A DNA stretch of 64,000 nucleotides from Salinibacterium sp. UTAS2018 (GTDB lineage Bacteria; Actinomycetota; Actinomycetes; Actinomycetales; Microbacteriaceae), in contig NZ_CP035375.1 in NCBI RefSeq assembly GCF_004118935.1, positions 1,302,001 through 1,366,000 on the forward strand. The letters are read 5' to 3'. Positions 44,760 through 53,977 of this stretch are shown here, piece after piece; position 1 is the first letter of the stretch, and each line of letters begins with the position of its first letter. The notes under the pieces are model-generated. The model ran no database searches and was not told the origin of the DNA. It saw only the letters and a program-made list of their open reading frames with translations. The translations under genes and the position numbers were made by a program.

Positions 44760-45797
44760 CTACTTCTTCTTGCGAGCAGCGGCCCGCAGCTTCGAGATTT
44801 CGTAGAGCGTGACGCTGGCCGCGATACCGGCGTTCAGCGACTCTGTGGAGGCGCTAATCGGGATCGAGACGATCGCGTCGCAGTTCTCGGTAACGAGTCG
44901 AGAAAGACCCTTACCCTCGCTACCCACGACGATCAACACGGGCTCTTTCGCCAGCGGAAGCGAAGGAAGCGATACGTCGCCGTCGCCGTCGAGGCCGAGC
45001 ACGAAGACACCGCGCTTCTTGTACTCCTTGATCATCTGCGTGAGGTTATTCGCCATCGCAACGGGGGTACGAGCTGCGGCGCCGGCGGAGGTCTTCCAGG
45101 CGGATGCCGTCATACCGACAGAGCGACGTTGCGGAACGATGACTCCCTGGCCACCAAACGCGGCAACCGAGCGAACGATAGCGCCGAGGTTGCGCGGGTC
45201 GGTAATACCGTCGAGAGCTACGAGCAGCGGAACCTGACCCCGCGCCTCAACCTTGTCGAGGAGCTCCATCGGATGCGCGTACTCGTACGGCGGCACTTTG
45301 AGGGCAAAGCCCTGGTGCACGGAGTCGAATCCCGCGAGACGGTCCAGTTCTGGACGCATCACTTCGAGCACGGCAAGATTGCGGGCAGTGGCAAGCTTCA
45401 AGATCTCTTTTACACGGTCGTCGTATTCGATGCGAGCAGCCATATACAGAGTGTTAGCGGGGATCTTGGCGCGAAGAGCCTCGAGAACCGAGTTACGGCC
45501 GGTGACCATCTCTGATTCGTCAGCCGACTTCGCTACTCGCGACCGACTGGGTTGACTCGGACGCTGGGGACCACCCTCAGAGCCCTTGCCGCCGCTGCGA
45601 CGAGTTCCACCGGCCGCTTCATAGCGCTCAGCAGCAGCCTTGCGCTTGCCGGCGGGATGATACGGACGATCTTCTGCTTTAGGGGTGGGCTTGCGACCTT
45701 CGAGAGCTTGACGCCCCTGGCCTCCCGAGCCGACTTGGGGGCCCTTGCGGCCCTTGCGTACCGCTCCTGCGCGGGGTGTGTTACCTGGGTTTTTCAC
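44760..45797 (-). CDS. rlmB: 23S rRNA (guanosine-2'-O)-methyltransferase RlmB
   Basis: 345 aa. A basic low-complexity N-terminal extension of about 90 residues precedes the RNA-binding SpoU_sub domain (about 95-170) and the SPOUT catalytic domain with motif 1 LDGITDPRNLGAI, motif 2 IVVGSEGKGLSRLV and motif 3 IPISASTESLNAGIA. It methylates G2251 of 23S rRNA in the family. GTG start at 45797. It follows cysS closely, a common actinobacterial order. Confidence 0.94.
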   Translation of the reverse strand: MKNPGNTPRAGAVRKGRKGPQVGSGGQGRQALEGRKPTPKAEDRPYHPAGKRKAAAERYEAAGGTRRSGGKGSEGGPQRPSQPSRSRVAKSADESEMVTGRNSVLEALRAKIPANTLYMAARIEYDDRVKEILKLATARNLAVLEVMRPELDRLAGFDSVHQGFALKVPPYEYAHPMELLDKVEARGQVPLLVALDGITDPRNLGAIVRSVAAFGGQGVIVPQRRSVGMTASAWKTSAGAAARTPVAMANNLTQMIKEYKKRGVFVLGLDGDGDVSLPSLPLAKEPVLIVVGSEGKGLSRLVTENCDAIVSIPISASTESLNAGIAASVTLYEISKLRAAARKKK

Positions 45798-45828
45798 GAG
45801 TGTTGCTCCTGTCGGAAGCGCCGATCAG

Positions 45829-47259
45829 TCACGGCAAGCTCCAATGCGATCCGGTCGAGTCATCTTCTAGAGTGATGCCCGCCGCTGATAGTTCATCACG
45901 GATTCGGTCTGCTACAGCGAAATCCTTCGCTGTGCGGGCCGTATTGCGATCCTCAATGAGCTTGTCAACCAGTGCTGATAATGCAGCAACAGCCGGTTCT
46001 GAACGATCAGAACCCCATCGTGGATCAAGTGGGTTGATACCCAAAACCTGTGCCATAGCGATCACTTGCGAACGCGCCGTAGCGACCGTTGCAAGATCCC
46101 CATCGTCGAGGGCGGCATTGCCCGAACGAATCGTTTCGTGCACTACCGCGAGCGCTTGCGGCACCGCAAGGTCGTCATCCATCGCTTCGCCAAATGCCTC
46201 GGGCACCTCGTTGGTGTTCGCAGTATCGAAGCGAGTGTCACGCAGTCGGCGCGACGCCCGCTCGATGAACACCTCAAGGCGCTCGAAGGCGGCCTCAGCT
46301 TCTGCAAGCGACGTGTCAGTGTAGTCGATTGTGGAGCGATAATGTGCGGCACCGAGCAAATAGCGCACCACAATGGGGCGGGCAGCATCGAGAAGGCCGC
46401 GGGCAAAGACCGAGTTGCCGAGCGATTTCGACATCTTCTGGCCATTCACATTGACCATGCCGTTGTGCACCCAGTGGCGGGCGAATTCATCGCCGAGCGC
46501 CGTTGACTGCGCAAGTTCGTTCTCGTGGTGCGGGAACCGTAGGTCGAGCCCACCGCCGTGGATGTCGAACGCTCCACCCAAATAGCGGCGAGACATGGCC
46601 GAGCATTCGATGTGCCAGCCGGGGCGGCCGTCACCCCACGGCGATGACCAGGATGCCGAAGCAGGTTCGCTGGGCTTGCTGCCCTTCCACAGAGCAAAGT
46701 CGCGGGCATCGCGCTTGGCCCGCGGATCGGCGTCGGCGGCAGCGACCATGTCGTCGAGCTTCTGACGAGTGAGCTCGCCATACGACGGCCAGGATTTAGT
46801 ATCGAAGTAGACGTCGCCCGAGCCATCGGTGGCGGCGTACGCGTGACCGCGCTCGATAAGCAGCGCAATCAGGTCGCGCATCTCGGAGATGTTAGCTGTT
46901 GCCCGCGGCTCATAGCTCGGCGGCAGGATGCCCAACTCGTTGTAGCCGGCCGTGAATTCGAGTTCGATGCGGTACGCCAGAGCCCACCACTGTTCCGTGG
47001 AGCCCTCGGCTGCGGCATCCGCTGCCTTGCTCAGAATCTTGTCGTCGATGTCGGTGACGTTGCGCACGAGCGTGACATCGAGGCCACGGTAGGTGAGCCA
47101 GCGGCGCCAAATGTCGTAGACGAGGGCCGAACGCAAGTGACCGATGTGAGGTGCTGACTGCACCGTGGGGCCGCACACGTACATTCCCACCTTGCCCGGT
47201 TCGCGGGGGTCAAGGTCGACGAGGCTGGCGCTACGGGTGTCATACAGGCGAATAGTCAC
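45829..47259 (-). CDS. cysS: Cysteinyl-tRNA synthetase
   Basis: A 476-aa class I aminoacyl-tRNA synthetase. The HIGH motif is in APHIGHLRSALVYD and KMSKS in GQKMSKSLGN. Zinc ligands are the Cys of YVCGPTVQ and the C/H set near ECSAMSRRYL and FPHHENE. Length is typical. GTG start at 47259. Precedes rlmB by 31 bp. Confidence 0.97.
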   Translation of the reverse strand: MTIRLYDTRSASLVDLDPREPGKVGMYVCGPTVQSAPHIGHLRSALVYDIWRRWLTYRGLDVTLVRNVTDIDDKILSKAADAAAEGSTEQWWALAYRIELEFTAGYNELGILPPSYEPRATANISEMRDLIALLIERGHAYAATDGSGDVYFDTKSWPSYGELTRQKLDDMVAAADADPRAKRDARDFALWKGSKPSEPASASWSSPWGDGRPGWHIECSAMSRRYLGGAFDIHGGGLDLRFPHHENELAQSTALGDEFARHWVHNGMVNVNGQKMSKSLGNSVFARGLLDAARPIVVRYLLGAAHYRSTIDYTDTSLAEAEAAFERLEVFIERASRRLRDTRFDTANTNEVPEAFGEAMDDDLAVPQALAVVHETIRSGNAALDDGDLATVATARSQVIAMAQVLGINPLDPRWGSDRSEPAVAALSALVDKLIEDRNTARTAKDFAVADRIRDELSAAGITLEDDSTGSHWSLP

Positions 47260-47305
47260 TAAGCAAGTTTAGCGACCGCCGCTGGGTATTACACGGTTGA
47301 GGGCA

Positions 47306-47329
47306 GCGCGGGGCCAGAGAGCCCCGCGC
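47306..47329 (-). terminator. Hairpin after 3-hydroxyacyl-CoA dehydrogenase
   Basis: GCGCGGGGC and GCCCCGCGC form a 9-bp stem with a 6-nt loop, 10 bp past the stop codon on the minus strand. No T run, so strength is unsure. Confidence 0.55.
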
Positions 47330-47338
47330 CGCAGACAA

Positions 47339-48199
47339 TTACTTCGTGTAAGTGTAAAAACCTCGACCGGTCGCGATACCGAGGTAGCCCTTGTCGATGT
47401 ACTCCGTCTTGAGCCACTCAGCGAACCTCTTCGTGTTCTCGTCGCCGTGGGACATGATATTGTACGGGGTCGTGAGACCGATCACGTCAAAGATCTGGAA
47501 CGGCCCCAAAGGAGCACCGGTCGCGATCCGCCAGGTGTTATCTACGTCAGCGGGTTCGGCGTAGCCATCAGCACCGAGCTCAGCTGCCGCGTTGAGGAAC
47601 GGCACGAGCAGCGAGTTGAGAACGTAGCCGGCCTTTTCCTTGTGAATCGGAATCGGCACCATACCGATGGCCTTCGAAAACTCGACAACGGCATCAAAGA
47701 TGGCGGGATCGGTGTCGCTCGTGCCCATGATCTCGGCGGTGTTGAACTTCCAGATCTGGTTTGCAAAGTGAAGGGCCAAGAACTTGTCGACGCGACCCGT
47801 GGACTCCTTCATGTCGCTCGGCAACAGAGTGGAGGAGTTCGTGGCGAAGATCGTGTGTGCGGGGGCGAGCTTTCCCAGCTCGGCATAGGTGGACTTCTTG
47901 AGGTCGAGGATCTCGGGGATCGCTTCGATCACGAGGTCTGCTTCGGAGACAGCATCGCCGAGGTCAGCCGAGAAGCGCACGCGAGTGAGTGCGTCCTTCG
48001 CTTTGCCATCGGCTGCGCCGTCTACTCCGTCGGCAATGTAGGTGTCTACGAGTCCGGTGAAACGCTCGCGAGCCTTCTCGAGAGCGTCGTCGTTAATGTC
48101 ATAGGCGACCACGTTGAAACCGCTGTACGCCGTCTGGAAAGCAATCTGTGACCCGAGCACGCCCGTACCCAAAACTGTCACACGCTGAATGTTTGTCAT
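47339..48199 (-). CDS. 3-hydroxyacyl-CoA dehydrogenase
   Basis: A 286-aa NAD-dependent dehydrogenase. The Rossmann motif VLGTGVLGSQIA is at the N-terminus, followed by the LVIEAIPEIL motif, the SSTLLP-type NSSTLLPSDM and LALHFANQIWKFN stretch (catalytic His), and the helical C-terminal domain. It acts on 3-hydroxybutyryl- or longer acyl-CoA. No fatty-acid cluster is nearby, so the pathway is open. ATG 48199. Confidence 0.92.
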   Translation of the reverse strand: MTNIQRVTVLGTGVLGSQIAFQTAYSGFNVVAYDINDDALEKARERFTGLVDTYIADGVDGAADGKAKDALTRVRFSADLGDAVSEADLVIEAIPEILDLKKSTYAELGKLAPAHTIFATNSSTLLPSDMKESTGRVDKFLALHFANQIWKFNTAEIMGTSDTDPAIFDAVVEFSKAIGMVPIPIHKEKAGYVLNSLLVPFLNAAAELGADGYAEPADVDNTWRIATGAPLGPFQIFDVIGLTTPYNIMSHGDENTKRFAEWLKTEYIDKGYLGIATGRGFYTYTK

Positions 48200-48305
48200 T
48201 GCGCCTTCTTTCTCTTGTCGCGGTGATCGACCGCTACCTTGAACATACGCCTGCGAACTGTGTCCAAACTGGGTATTTCAGCAGTGCCACCGCGTTAAAG
48301 CACGA

Positions 48306-48332
48306 AGGCCCACACCGTGTCGGTGTGGGCCT
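48306..48332 (-). terminator. Terminator of ptsH
   Basis: AGGCCCACACCG and CGGTGTGGGCCT form a perfect 12-bp stem with a TGT loop, 14 bp past the ptsH stop. Confidence 0.85.
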
Positions 48333-48345
48333 CGCAGCGCGATCG

Positions 48346-48603
48346 CTATTCGACAGTGGAGAGCAGTTCTACAAGTTCATCGAGCACTGAATCTGCGCCT
48401 TCGTCTTCCGAAGACAGCGTTACGGTCTCGCCCTGAGAAACCCCGAGCGAGATCACAGCGAGGATGCTCGCGGCGTTGACAACTTTGTCGCCCTTGCCCA
48501 CCGTGATGCGCAAACCGCTCTTGCTCACCGCCTGAGTGAAGAGCGCTGCAGGGCGAGCGTGGAGGCCGGAGGGAGAGACGATTGTTGCTGTGCGTTCTGA
48601 CAT
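48346..48603 (-). CDS. ptsH: Phosphocarrier protein HPr
   Basis: An 85-aa HPr of the sugar phosphotransferase system. The phosphorylated His is H15 in GLHARPAALF and the regulatory serine is S46 in NAASILAVISLG, so HPr kinase-type regulation would be possible, though actinobacteria often lack the kinase. ATG 48603 is the family start and the longer frame is not used. No enzyme I gene nearby. Confidence 0.94.
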   Translation of the reverse strand: MSERTATIVSPSGLHARPAALFTQAVSKSGLRITVGKGDKVVNAASILAVISLGVSQGETVTLSSEDEGADSVLDELVELLSTVE

Positions 48604-48799
48604 TTTGTACCTGTTTCTCAGCGCGATGAGCCGCGCCTGCGTGAGTGCAATGGACGGTGAGGCCACATTCGGTTATCAGCAGCGCGCGGGGCGAGCCCAG
48701 AACCACCGCCCGGAGCTAGCGGCGTGCCGCACTACCGAGAATACGCCGATTCCACTCGTCGTCGCGTCGCGACAATAAGTCGCTCAGCTGGAGCGGAAA

Positions 48800-49975
48800 C
48801 TAGCGAGCGCGAATCAACGCGGTCGCGATCGCAGCCACACCCTCGCCACGGCCAGTGAAACCGAGAGCATCGGTTGTGGTTCCCGCGACGCTGACAGGGG
48901 CACCCAAGATCTCGCTCAAGAGCGCCTCGGCCTCAACCCGACGCCGCGAGATGATCGGACGATTACCAATGACTTGAACAGAAACGTTGCCGACATCGAA
49001 GCCCGCCTGGTTCACCAAACGCAGCGCCTCGGCCAAGAACACGTCGCCGTGAGCAGCAGCGAATCGAGGGTCGCTGGTACCAAAAATACTTCCCAGGTCG
49101 CCCAACTGAGCCGCTGACAAGAGAGCGTCACAAATGGCGTGCGACACCACGTCGCCGTCGCTGTGGCCGTGGAGACCCGCCTCATCCGGCCAATGGAGTC
49201 CTGCGAGCCACAGGGGTTTCGCCGCATCGAAAGCGTGCACATCAGTGCCCGTGCCCACGCGAAGGTCGAATTCAGAAGGACTCATTAGTAGCTGCTCCGC
49301 ACGGTCTAGTTCCCAAGGCGTCGTGATCTTGAAGGCCAAGTGGTCGCCGGTGATTACCGACACGGGATGCCCGAGCGCCCCGACAAGCGCGGCATCATCG
49401 GTGAATTCGTGGGTAGCGGCAGCGTGCGCCGCTACGAGTTGGCTACGCGGAAACCCTTGGGGAGTTTGAACCGCTGCGAGGGCTGAACGATCAACCGTCT
49501 CAAGGATGCGACCCTCGGCATCCGTGCGCTTGATGGTGTCAGTCACGGGCAGGCCAGGAATGACGCCGGCGCCAGACCTCAGCACTTCGGCGACGACAGC
49601 GTCGAAAAGACTCCGTGGCGCCAGCAAACGAGCGGCGTCATGCACGAGAACCACTTCGACGGCGGGATGCACTAGCGCGAGCGCCGTGGCGACCGACTCT
49701 TGACGAGTAGAGCCACCAACGACGACGGTGAATCCCCGGTCATTCGCTCCCGGGACCTCGCTGATGAGCTGCTTAGCCGTCGCCTCATACGTCGCGGGAA
49801 CCGTAACGATGACTTGCGCGCGTTCAGTCATGGCAAAAACAGGCTCGAGGGCGCGGCTGAGAGTCGCACGACCGGCCACGGGCACGAACGCCTTGGGCTC
49901 ACTTTTGCCCAGCCGAGTGCCACTACCAGCGCCGACGACGATGACCGCGACGAGCGGCTCGACAGTAGTGCTCAT
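48800..49975 (-). CDS. ispDF: IspDF bifunctional MEP pathway enzyme
   Basis: A 391-aa fusion. Residues 1-225 are IspD (CTP-dependent cytidylyltransferase, [17 protein letters not shown]). Residues 233-391 are IspF (2C-methyl-D-erythritol 2,4-cyclodiphosphate synthase, GTGTDVHAF with the zinc Asp/His, [29 protein letters not shown]). It makes isoprenoid precursors. ATG 49975 is used, as the frame above it begins at a TTG. Encoded just after carD, as in many actinobacteria. Confidence 0.96.
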   Translation of the reverse strand: MSTTVEPLVAVIVVGAGSGTRLGKSEPKAFVPVAGRATLSRALEPVFAMTERAQVIVTVPATYEATAKQLISEVPGANDRGFTVVVGGSTRQESVATALALVHPAVEVVLVHDAARLLAPRSLFDAVVAEVLRSGAGVIPGLPVTDTIKRTDAEGRILETVDRSALAAVQTPQGFPRSQLVAAHAAATHEFTDDAALVGALGHPVSVITGDHLAFKITTPWELDRAEQLLMSPSEFDLRVGTGTDVHAFDAAKPLWLAGLHWPDEAGLHGHSDGDVVSHAICDALLSAAQLGDLGSIFGTSDPRFAAAHGDVFLAEALRLVNQAGFDVGNVSVQVIGNRPIISRRRVEAEALLSEILGAPVSVAGTTTDALGFTGRGEGVAAIATALIRAR

Positions 49976-49999
49976 GTGCAAAGCAGCGTGCCTAATGGA

Positions 50000-50482
50000 T
50001 TAGGACGCGAGAACCTCGTCGAGAACCAACGATGCCTTGTCTTCGTCAGTCTTCTCAGCGAGCGCAAGCTCAGAGATAAGAATTTGACGTGCCTTCGCAA
50101 GCATGCGCTTTTCGCCGGCTGAAAGCCCGCGATCTTGGTCACGACGCCAGAGGTCACGAACGACCTCGGAGACCTTGATGACGTCACCCGAAGCAAGCTT
50201 CTCAAGGTTGGCCTTGTACCGGCGTGACCAGTTGGTGGGCTCTTCAGTGAACGGCGCGCGAAGCACCTCGAACACGGCGTCGAGCCCCTCGCGACCAATA
50301 ACGTCGCGAACGCCCACGAGATCAACATTCTCTGCGGGAACTTCGATGGTGAGATCACCCTGAGTTACGTTGAGCTTGAGATAAACTTTCTCTTCACCCT
50401 TGATGGTGCGCTTCTTCACCTCGGTGATGGTTGCAGCACCGTGATGGGGATAAACGACAGTCTCGCCGACCTCAAACAACAT
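50000..50482 (-). CDS. carD: CarD-family transcriptional regulator
   Basis: A 160-aa RNA polymerase-binding protein that stabilises the open complex. The N-terminal Tudor-like domain ([17 protein letters not shown]) binds the polymerase, and the C-terminal helical domain (about 60-155) touches the -10 DNA edge. Likely essential in actinobacteria. Precedes ispDF. Confidence 0.97.
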   Translation of the reverse strand: MLFEVGETVVYPHHGAATITEVKKRTIKGEEKVYLKLNVTQGDLTIEVPAENVDLVGVRDVIGREGLDAVFEVLRAPFTEEPTNWSRRYKANLEKLASGDVIKVSEVVRDLWRRDQDRGLSAGEKRMLAKARQILISELALAEKTDEDKASLVLDEVLAS

Positions 50483-50584
50483 GAATAGTGGTCCTCTCGA
50501 AGAAAACCCAGTTTATCACAGTAAACGCATGGTAAGGGTTGCCTAAGTAAAGCGCTCGGCGCGGCTATCTATTAGTATGAATCT

Positions 50585-51091
50585 GTGACAGTTCTCACTC
50601 GCGCGACACGCGCCGCAGCCTCCGCCCTTATCGCCGGATCCCTTCTCGTGGGCACCGCCGGTTGTTCGTTCATTACGCCTACGGCGACGTTGAACCAGTA
50701 CGACCCCAGCGACGGTATCGGCGCCGAGGTCGGCGACGTCAAGGTGCGCAACGTTCTTGCTATCAGCAACGATGACGAATCGGCCGTTAGCCTCATGGTG
50801 ACAATCATCAACACGAGCTCGTCGAGTGGCAGCCTTCGCCTCCAGTACGAATCGGCAGACGGAGAGCGCATCGACATCTCCAAGCCTGTTTCTTCGGGCG
50901 ACGTCAAGAGCTACGGCACCGAGGTCGATGGCGACATGATCGTGATCAACGATGCCGACGTTCGCGCCGGTCAGCTATTCCCCATCTACTTCCAGTTCGG
51001 CAACGAGAGCGGCAGCGAACTGCTGGTTCCCGTCATCTCGAGCGACGACCCGATTTACGCCGATCTGGCGCCCGCTAGCGCCCTCGGCTAA
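50585..51091 (+). CDS. Conserved actinobacterial lipoprotein, unknown function
   Basis: A 168-aa lipoprotein: signal peptide with lipobox LVGTAGC (C27), then a beta-rich domain with VGDVKVRNVLAISNDDESA and SGSLRLQYES. GTG start at 50585. Such proteins occur beside carD and the SenX3/RegX3 locus in related genomes as far as I recall, sometimes misnamed as modification methylases. Function unknown. Confidence 0.8.
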   Translation: MTVLTRATRAAASALIAGSLLVGTAGCSFITPTATLNQYDPSDGIGAEVGDVKVRNVLAISNDDESAVSLMVTIINTSSSSGSLRLQYESADGERIDISKPVSSGDVKSYGTEVDGDMIVINDADVRAGQLFPIYFQFGNESGSELLVPVISSDDPIYADLAPASALG

Positions 51092-51113
51092 CAAGCGCGT
51101 TGCCTTGCGCCAT

Positions 51114-51170
51114 GCTCGCGAGACCAGCTGACGCTCGCGAGACCAACTGACGCTCGCGAGACCAGCAGTG
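51114..51170. repeat. Three tandem 19-bp units each with a CTCGCGAG palindrome
   Basis: GCTCGCGAGACCARCTGAC occurs at 51114-51132 and 51133-51151, with a third, diverged end at 51152-51170. It lies between convergent genes. Confidence 0.88.
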
Positions 51171-51197
51171 CCCCAGGCCAACAGGCGCACTGGACGA

Positions 51198-51238
51198 ACA
51201 GGCGCACTGCAGTCTTAGCCGCGTGCGCGTGCGCCTGT
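51198..51238. terminator. Terminator between lipoprotein gene and regX3
   Basis: ACAGGCGCAC and GTGCGCCTGT form a 10-bp stem with a 21-nt loop, followed by CTCGTTCT. A partial duplicate of the left arm lies 18 bp upstream (ACAGGCGCACTG). Confidence 0.6.
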
Positions 51239-51244
51239 CTCGTT

Positions 51245-51925
51245 CTAATCTTCGAAGCGGTAGCCGAGCCCACGCACGGTCACGAGAAGTTTCGGCTGCG
51301 ACGGCAGCTTCTCGATCTTTGAACGAATGCGCTTGATGTGCACGTCGAGAGTTTTGGTGTCACCGAAGTAATCGGCACCCCACACTCGATCGATGAGCTG
51401 GCCACGCGTGAGCACGCGTCCACCGTTGCGCAACAAGAGTTCGAGCAATTCGAATTCCTTCAACGGCATAGTGACGTCGGCGCCGTCAACGGATACCGTG
51501 TGCCGCTCCACGTCCATGCGCACTCCCCCCGCTTCAAGCACCGAGTCGGTCTCGTCGATGTCTTCTGCGCGGCGGCGCATAACGGCACGGATGCGGGCCA
51601 AGAGCTCACGAGTGGAGTAAGGCTTAGTCATGTAGTCGTCTGCACCCAGCTCAAGGCCGACCACGATATCCACTTCGCTGTCCTTGGCAGTGAGCATGAT
51701 GATGGGCACGTTCGAGCGAGTACGGATCTCGCGGCACACCTCGGTGCCCGCAAGACCGGGAAGCATGAGGTCGAGCAGAATAAGATCGGCGCCGTTACGG
51801 TCGAACTCGGCAAGTCCCGCGAGGCCGTCTTCAGCGATCGTCGTCTCGTAGCCTTCGCGCTCGAGCAAGAATGCGAGAGGTTCGCTCAACGACGGCTCGT
51901 CTTCGACGATCAGAATGCGGGTCAT
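51245..51925 (-). CDS. regX3: Response regulator RegX3
   Basis: A 226-aa OmpR-family regulator. Phospho-acceptor D52 is in LILLDLMLPGLAG and the switch residues are in MLTAKD and MTKPYS. The C-terminal winged helix ends in RGLGYRFED. It is the RegX3 partner of SenX3 (start overlaps the senX3 stop by 4 bp) and controls phosphate-starvation genes, including the pst genes in this window (established for actinobacteria). Confidence 0.94.
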   Translation of the reverse strand: MTRILIVEDEPSLSEPLAFLLEREGYETTIAEDGLAGLAEFDRNGADLILLDLMLPGLAGTEVCREIRTRSNVPIIMLTAKDSEVDIVVGLELGADDYMTKPYSTRELLARIRAVMRRRAEDIDETDSVLEAGGVRMDVERHTVSVDGADVTMPLKEFELLELLLRNGGRVLTRGQLIDRVWGADYFGDTKTLDVHIKRIRSKIEKLPSQPKLLVTVRGLGYRFED

Positions 51926-53076
51926 TGTTTGTCTCCTGTTGCGTTGGTTACGTCGGGATCGATTTCGGGAAGGCGAATCGTGAAAGTGGAGCCTTGGCCG
52001 AGATGCGACCAGACGCGGATGTCACCGCCGTGGTTTTGCACGACGTGCTTGGCGATGCTGAGGCCGAGCCCGCTACCACCGGTGTGACGGCTGCGAGCGG
52101 GATCGCTGCGGTAAAAGCGTTCGAATACACGGTCGAGCTCATCGTCGGGAATTCCGACACCCTGGTCAGTGACCGAGATCTCGATAGCTCCATCGCGGTG
52201 ACGAACGCCGATTCCTACGCGCGTATTCTCCGGTGAATACTGCACGGCGTTAGAAATAAGATTGTCGAGCGCAAGCACCAGCAGGGTTTCGTCCCCGAAA
52301 ACCTCGAAACCGGTGAGCTTTCCACTCGCCAGGTCAACCTTGTTGAACTCAGCGACGGCGCGGTTTTGGTCGATCGCAATGGACACGACATTGTCAATAT
52401 CTACCAGTGCGGCTTCGGCTAGCCCATCGGCGGATTGCAATCGCGAGAGTTCGATGATCTCTTGCGTAATGCGAGCGAGACGGTGTGATTCTTTCGTGAG
52501 GCGCTTCGCGAACCGCTTGACCTGATCCGGCTCGTCTGAGGCGCTGACGAGCGCTTCGGCGAGCAACCCGACCGCACCGATGGGGGTTTTGAGCTCGTGG
52601 CTGATGTTGGCCACGAAGTCACGACGCACCTCATCGAGGCGGTATGACTCGGTGCGGTCTTCGGCCAACAGCAAAACGTAGCGCGTTCCGAGGCGAGCAA
52701 CACGAACAAAAAGATAAATGTTGGCGTCACCGAAAGGGCCGCGCGATAAGTGCACTTCTTGGGCAATCGGCTCGCCGGTGCGACGCACTTGATCGACAAA
52801 TTCAACGAGTTCCGGATGCACGAGCGCATGGTTCCAAACAAGACCGTAGGTCAGCGCCCCTGTCGACGCTTTCATGATGTTGTTGGAGGGATCGAGCACG
52901 ATACCCGCGGATTCAAGCGCATCGATGACCTGATCAACGCCATCTGGCACGGCGGAAGAGACCACGTGGGCGGCTCTTTGGCCCCGCTTGGCGGCTGCGT
53001 AAATGATAAAGGACATGCCACCGCCGAGAAATACGCCAAAAGCGAGGGCGGCAGGCACGAGCCACGCAGAGTCCAT
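51922..53076 (-). CDS. senX3: Sensor histidine kinase SenX3
   Basis: 384 aa. An N-terminal membrane segment (about 5-27) precedes a degenerate PAS domain (about 45-140), HisKA with H160 in FVANISHELKTP, and an ATPase domain with GVGIPDDEL and TGGSGLGLSIA. Start MDSAWLV at 53076 is chosen. In the family it is controlled by the Pst transporter and PhoU. It is divergent from phoU. Confidence 0.94.
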   Translation of the reverse strand: MDSAWLVPAALAFGVFLGGGMSFIIYAAAKRGQRAAHVVSSAVPDGVDQVIDALESAGIVLDPSNNIMKASTGALTYGLVWNHALVHPELVEFVDQVRRTGEPIAQEVHLSRGPFGDANIYLFVRVARLGTRYVLLLAEDRTESYRLDEVRRDFVANISHELKTPIGAVGLLAEALVSASDEPDQVKRFAKRLTKESHRLARITQEIIELSRLQSADGLAEAALVDIDNVVSIAIDQNRAVAEFNKVDLASGKLTGFEVFGDETLLVLALDNLISNAVQYSPENTRVGIGVRHRDGAIEISVTDQGVGIPDDELDRVFERFYRSDPARSRHTGGSGLGLSIAKHVVQNHGGDIRVWSHLGQGSTFTIRLPEIDPDVTNATGDKQ

Positions 53077-53147
53077 ACCGACTAGATTAGTTACATCTGG
53101 AGCATCCGCTTGCCGCAAGTTCGCGACGAGTGCTCACTTCAGATAAA

Positions 53148-53180
53148 GTTCAGGCCGCCAACACCTGTTGTTAACCTAAC
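53148..53180. promoter_or_regulatory. PHO-box-like direct repeats between senX3 and phoU
   Basis: Three 11-nt units in phase: GTTCAGGCCGC (53148-53158), CAACACCTGTT (53159-53169) and GTTAACCTAAC (53170-53180). The last matches the actinobacterial PHO unit best. Expected to bind phosphorylated RegX3 or PhoP for both divergent genes. Confidence 0.6.
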
Positions 53181-53243
53181 GCGGGCAGGGTGGCCTAAGC
53201 CGTGCGGGCTTCGTCATGCCCGTATCGAAGGGACGTAGATAGC

Positions 53244-53897
53244 GTGCGCGAAGTATTTCAACAAGAACTGCGCGAGGTGCAAGATCGCCTCGTGGAAATT
53301 GCCAGCCTGGTGGCTGTCTCAATAGACAACGCCACAAAAGCATTCAATGAATCAGACGTGTCACTGGCAGAAACAGTGATTGCGGATGATGACCAAATTG
53401 ATATTGCGGCAGCCGAACTCGATGAGCTTGCGATTAACATCCTCGCTCGTCAACAACCTGTCGCCCGCGACTTGCGAATTGTAGTGAGTGCCTTGCGCAT
53501 CAGCGCATCGCTTGAGCGCATGGGTGACATGGCTGAGCACATCGCTCAGCTTGCCCGTTACCGCTTCCCCGACAAGGTTGTGCCCAAGTCTCTGCGAGCA
53601 ACTTTCGCAGAGCTCGGAGCACTCGACGTCGCGGTCGCGAACAAGCTGGTTGAGCTGCTCAAGCATGAAGACGTGCGCGTTGCTGAAGAGATTCGCAACG
53701 ACGACGACAAAATTGATGCGCTGCACCTCAGTGTGTTCGACAAGGTGCTCGGCGAGACCTGGAAGGGCGCTGCAGTCGATACTGTGGATGCCACTCTGGC
53801 GTCGCGCTACCACGAGCGCTTCGCCGACCACGCGGTCTCCATCGCCAAGAAGGTTCAATACCTTGCTACCGGCGACTGGGTTCAGGACGACGACTAA
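53244..53897 (+). CDS. phoU: Phosphate transport regulator PhoU
   Basis: A 217-aa protein of two three-helix PhoU repeats, each with the metal-binding E/DxxxD pattern (LERMGDMAEHIAQ, RYHERFADHAVSIA). It couples the Pst transporter to SenX3 signalling. GTG 53244 is the likely start, with AAGGGA about 12 nt upstream. Opposite senX3, as in other actinobacteria. Confidence 0.94.
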   Translation: MREVFQQELREVQDRLVEIASLVAVSIDNATKAFNESDVSLAETVIADDDQIDIAAAELDELAINILARQQPVARDLRIVVSALRISASLERMGDMAEHIAQLARYRFPDKVVPKSLRATFAELGALDVAVANKLVELLKHEDVRVAEEIRNDDDKIDALHLSVFDKVLGETWKGAAVDTVDATLASRYHERFADHAVSIAKKVQYLATGDWVQDDD

Positions 53898-53914
53898 GCA
53901 CGTCGCTTCACGAC

Positions 53915-53949
53915 AAAGCCCCGACGAGATTCGATCTCGTCGGGGCTTT
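53915..53949. terminator. Strong bidirectional terminator
   Basis: A perfect 16-bp stem (53915-53930/53934-53949) with loop TCG between phoU and gpmA, with A and T runs at the outer ends. Confidence 0.93.
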
Positions 53950-53977
53950 GCGCGTTAACGCGTGGGTGAGGCCGGGG

